DNA from: Bacteroidales bacterium
GTDB taxonomy: Bacteria > Bacteroidota > Bacteroidia > Bacteroidales > 4484-276
Assembly: GCA_012523265.1 (NCBI GenBank)
Contig: JAAYIU010000040.1
Coordinates: forward strand, 1 to 32,857
DNA length: 32,857 nucleotides
Direction: 5' to 3'
Every line of letters begins with the position of its first letter. The stretch's first letter is position 1. The notes below the pieces were generated by a model. It had not been told where the DNA came from, searched no databases, and saw nothing but the letters and a program-made list of their open reading frames with translations. Positions 29,698 to 32,857 of the stretch are shown here, in pieces. Made by a program: the position numbers and the translations under genes.

Positions 29698-30393
29698 TTA
29701 TGCGCTCACTGATTTAGGATCAATCTGGATACCGTAGCTCATCGTACTCGACATGTAGATACTTTTTACGTATGTGCCTTTGCTGGCAGCGGGTTTGAGT
29801 TTCAGTACGGTGTTGATAAGTGTACGCGCGTTGTCCACGATTTTATGATTGTCGAAAGATGACTTTGCAACTGCAGCATGGATGATGCCCGTTTTGTCTA
29901 CTTTAAAATCTATCTTCCCAGCTTTCACGTCGTTAACAGCTTTGGCGATGTCCATGGTCACGGTGCCCGTTTTTGGATTGGGCATCAGGCCACGGGGGCC
30001 GAGAATACGACCTAACGGGCCAACTTTGGGCATTACGTTAGGTGTGGTAATGATAACATCGACGTCAGTCCAGCCGCCTTTAATTTTCTCGACATACTCG
30101 TCGAGGCCATAGTAATCGGCGCCGGCAGCTTTGGCTTCTTCTTCCTTATCGGGCGAACAAAGCACCAGTACGCGCATGGTTTTACCGGTTCCGTGTGGCA
30201 GGGTTACCGAGCCACGAACCATTTGGTTGGCCTTGCGCGGGTCGACGCCCAGACGGATGTCCATGTCGATGGAAGCATCGAAATTGGTCAGGGTAATGTC
30301 CTTGACGGTTTGCACTGCATCCGGGAGGGCGTATGTAGCATTTCTATCGATTTTCGCCAATGCTTCTCTACGTTTTTTTGTCAGTTTTGCCAT
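29698..30393 (-). CDS. rplA: 50S ribosomal protein L1
   Basis: 231 aa. [49 protein letters not shown]. Confidence 0.98.
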   Translation of the reverse strand: MAKLTKKRREALAKIDRNATYALPDAVQTVKDITLTNFDASIDMDIRLGVDPRKANQMVRGSVTLPHGTGKTMRVLVLCSPDKEEEAKAAGADYYGLDEYVEKIKGGWTDVDVIITTPNVMPKVGPLGRILGPRGLMPNPKTGTVTMDIAKAVNDVKAGKIDFKVDKTGIIHAAVAKSSFDNHKIVDNARTLINTVLKLKPAASKGTYVKSIYMSSTMSYGIQIDPKSVSA

Positions 30394-30441
30394 TTTTTTT
30401 AAAATGTTACTTTAATTTTTAAATGCTCGTAGATTTCACTG

Positions 30442-30885
30442 TTAGTTGCTGAATGGTGCTTTACCTTTAACGGTAATACCCATGCTGCGGGCAGTGCCTG
30501 CAACCATGCGCATTGCCGAATCAGACGTAAAACAATTCAGGTCTTTCATCTTCGATTCGGCGATGTTTTGCACCTGCTCCCAGGTTACCGCTGCAACCTT
30601 TTTACGGTTGGATTCGGGGGAGCCTTTTTTCTGCTTGGATGCTTCTAACAGTTGAACTGCAACCGGCGGAGATTTTATGATGAAATCAAAAGATTTGTCC
30701 CTATAGACGGTGATGATCACGGGCAAAATTTTGCCGGCCTGATCTTGTGTACGTCCATTGAACTGCTTGCAAAATTCCATGATGTTCACCCCTTTGGCAC
30801 CCAATGCAGGGCCTACCGGAGGTGATGGATTTGCTGCGCCACCTTTGATTTGCAGTTTGATTAATCCGCTAACTTCTTTTGCCAT
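30442..30885 (-). CDS. rplK: 50S ribosomal protein L11
   Basis: 147 aa. [35 protein letters not shown]... [12 protein letters not shown]. Confidence 0.98.
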   Translation of the reverse strand: MAKEVSGLIKLQIKGGAANPSPPVGPALGAKGVNIMEFCKQFNGRTQDQAGKILPVIITVYRDKSFDFIIKSPPVAVQLLEASKQKKGSPESNRKKVAAVTWEQVQNIAESKMKDLNCFTSDSAMRMVAGTARSMGITVKGKAPFSN

Positions 30886-30911
30886 TTTATCGTTCTACTT
30901 AATTAGATGTG

Positions 30912-30937
30912 CCGGATGCAACAGCTTGTTGCTCCGG
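30912..30937. other. Hairpin in the nusG-rplK intergenic leader
   Basis: ccgga(t)gcaaca-gct-tgttgctccgg: 11-bp stem with one bulge, immediately upstream of rplK. Confidence 0.6.
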
Positions 30938-30955
30938 TAAATGAGTTTGAAAATT

Positions 30956-31498
30956 CTATTCTTTCTCTACCTGCATAAATCCCAGCTCAAGTGGTGTTTT
31001 TCGTCCGAAGATCTTCACCATCACTTTCAGTTTTTTCTTCTCTTCGTTAATCTCTTCGATCATACCACTAAAACTGTTAAAAGGTCCATCGGTAACGGTA
31101 ACGGTTTCACCAACAATAAACGGCACGTTGACTTCCTCGCCTTGTTCGGCCAGCTCGTCCATTTTCCCAAGTATTCTCTTCACTTCCGATTCACGCAAAG
31201 GATCGGCTTCGCCGCGCGTGCCCAGAAATCCCAGAACATCGGGTACATTTTTTACGATGTAAGGTACTTCGCCCAAAAGGGCGGCCTCTATCAATACGTA
31301 CCCGGGGAAATAATTGCGTTCCTTGCTGATTTTTTTACCTTTCCGTACCTGATAAACTTTTTCGGTAGGAATGAGCACCTGCGAGATGTAATCCTGGAGG
31401 TTCAGGCGATTGATCTCACTTTCGAGATACTCTTTCACCTTCTTTTCCTTCCCGGAAATCGCTCTTATAACGTACCATTTTTTCTCGTGATTACTCAT
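30956..31498 (-). CDS. nusG: Transcription termination/antitermination protein NusG
   Basis: 180 aa. [83 protein letters not shown]. Confidence 0.97.
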   Translation of the reverse strand: MSNHEKKWYVIRAISGKEKKVKEYLESEINRLNLQDYISQVLIPTEKVYQVRKGKKISKERNYFPGYVLIEAALLGEVPYIVKNVPDVLGFLGTRGEADPLRESEVKRILGKMDELAEQGEEVNVPFIVGETVTVTDGPFNSFSGMIEEINEEKKKLKVMVKIFGRKTPLELGFMQVEKE

Positions 31499-31568
31499 AC
31501 CAAAGGTTTACTTAAGGTTTGTAAAAGAATAAAGTAACCTGTCGGCCACAATTGTACCTAAGCTGCAA

Positions 31569-31766
31569 CTACAGCCAGGTATAGAAACCTTTGAGCAGGC
31601 TGCTGAATGAAATATCCATCAGATAAACCACAAAAGCGATTATCAGGGAAGCAATGGATACTACCACAGCACTACTCTGCAGTTCACTCCATGAGGGCCA
31701 GGAAACTTTGTGTAACAGCTCATCATAACTTTCCTTGGCGTAATTTATTATTTTCAATTTTGCCAT
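31569..31766 (-). CDS. secE: Preprotein translocase subunit SecE
   Basis: 65 aa. YAKESYDELLHKVSWPSWSELQSSAVVVSIASLIIAFVVYLMD with single TM. Upstream of nusG. Confidence 0.93.
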   Translation of the reverse strand: MAKLKIINYAKESYDELLHKVSWPSWSELQSSAVVVSIASLIIAFVVYLMDISFSSLLKGFYTWL

Positions 31767-31787
31767 TAGTTCTTACTTAATATGAAT

Positions 31788-31863
31788 TGGCACGGGTGGT
31801 AGGAATCGAACCCACAGCCTATGGTTTTGGAGACCATCGCTCTACCAATTGAGCTACACCCGT
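31788..31863 (-). tRNA. tRNA-Trp (CCA anticodon), CCA 3' end encoded
   Basis: Minus strand ACGGGTGTAGCTCAATTGGTAGAGCGATGGTCTCCAAAACCATAGGCTGTGGGTTCGATTCCTACCACCCGTGCCA. Cloverleaf with anticodon loop CTCCAAA and TTCGATTC T-loop. Confidence 0.97.
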
Positions 31864-31881
31864 ATCGTGTGCAATTTAACA

Positions 31882-31924
31882 AAAGGAGTCCCGGAAGTAA
31901 TAATTTTTACTCCGGAACGCCTTT
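31882..31924. other. Hairpin between tuf and tRNA-Trp (terminator/processing candidate)
   Basis: aaaggagtcccggaagtaa...ttactccggaacgccttt imperfect inverted repeat. On the - strand it is followed by TTTTGTT. Confidence 0.55.
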
Positions 31925-31951
31925 GTATTTATAACCAAACACCTATTAAAA

Positions 31952-32857
31952 TTAATCAAGAATCTCGGTTACCTGACCAGCGCCAACGGTACGTCCGCCT
32001 TCGCGGATAGCAAAACGCAGGTTCTTGCTCATTGCAATTTCTGCAATAAGATTTACTTCAATAGTCAGGTTGTCGCCGGGCATTACCATTTCTACTCCTT
32101 CGGGCATGGTAATTTCACCGGTAACGTCGGTAGTTCTAAAATAGAACTGAGGGCGGTATCTGTTGTGAAAAGGAGTGTGGCGGCCACCTTCTTCTTTTTT
32201 CAGGATATACACCTCGGCTTTAAATCTCTTGTGGGGTGTAACCGAGCCGGGGGCGGCAATAACCATTCCGCGGGTAATGTCGTTTTTGTCGATACCGCGC
32301 AGCAGCAAACCAGCATTGTCGCCAGCTTGTCCGCGGTCGAGGATTTTGCGGAACATCTCAACGCCGGTAACTACACTCTTAAGTTTTGCGGCACCCATAC
32401 CAATGATATCAACCGGATCGCCGGTGTTGATAATACCAGTTTCGATACGACCGGTAGCCACTGTGCCACGACCGGTGATGGAGAATACGTCTTCAACGGG
32501 CATCAGGAATGGTTTGTCCTGGTCGCGCTCGGGTAGTGGAATCCATGTATCGCAAGCTTCCATCAGTTCCAATACTTTTTCTACCCATTTGGGTTCTTTG
32601 TTCAAAGCACCAAGTGCCGAACCCTGAATAACAGGGGTATTGTCGCCATCAAATTCGTAGAAGCTTAAGAGGTCACGGATTTCCATTTCGACGAGTTCCA
32701 AAAGCTCTTCGTCATCTACCAGGTCGACTTTGTTCATAAAAACGACCAGTCTGGGAACGCCTACCTGACGTGCCAGCAAGATGTGCTCGCGCGTTTGAGG
32801 CATGGGGCCATCAGTAGCAGCTACTACGATAATAGCACCGTCCATCTGGGCAGCACC
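31952..32857 (-). CDS. tuf: Elongation factor Tu (N-terminus beyond window end)
   Basis: [64 protein letters not shown] ... [17 protein letters not shown]. Confidence 0.98.
   Translation of the reverse strand, partial: GAAQMDGAIIVVAATDGPMPQTREHILLARQVGVPRLVVFMNKVDLVDDEELLELVEMEIRDLLSFYEFDGDNTPVIQGSALGALNKEPKWVEKVLELMEACDTWIPLPERDQDKPFLMPVEDVFSITGRGTVATGRIETGIINTGDPVDIIGMGAAKLKSVVTGVEMFRKILDRGQAGDNAGLLLRGIDKNDITRGMVIAAPGSVTPHKRFKAEVYILKKEEGGRHTPFHNRYRPQFYFRTTDVTGEITMPEGVEMVMPGDNLTIEVNLIAEIAMSKNLRFAIREGGRTVGAGQVTEILD

Noticed and set aside
1-32857. CRISPR arrays, insertion sequences, phage genes, toxin-antitoxin or defence genes
   Set aside because: No direct-repeat/spacer pattern, transposase, integrase or defence-type domain was seen in any plausible ORF.

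Overview
This window is a chromosomal segment of a Bacteroidetes (Bacteroidales-like) bacterium and is mostly housekeeping and accessory genes. From left to right it holds: the 3' end of dnaX; a DASS/SLC13 transporter divergent from a carbamate kinase-ornithine carbamoyltransferase pair; two minus-strand T9SS-exported proteins; a secreted C1B (aminopeptidase C/bleomycin hydrolase-like) protein whose catalytic residues look lost; a complete minus-strand moxR-DUF58-DUF4381-like-batA-batB-batC-batD-batE aerotolerance operon; and the tuf(partial)-tRNA-Trp-secE-nusG-rplK-rplA-rplJ-rplL-rpoB-rpoC-DUF3467 cluster on the minus strand. I see no CRISPR array, IS element, phage or obvious defence system. 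The observations most worth a second look are the apparent pseudo-peptidase, a roughly 23-bp hairpin between rplL and rpoB combined with a probable TTG start for rpoB, a highly structured intergenic block at 19863-19960, a perfect 12-bp palindrome in the divergent transporter/arcC promoter region, and an unusual repeat-bearing gap inside the bat operon. I do not claim a clearly novel multi-gene system here.
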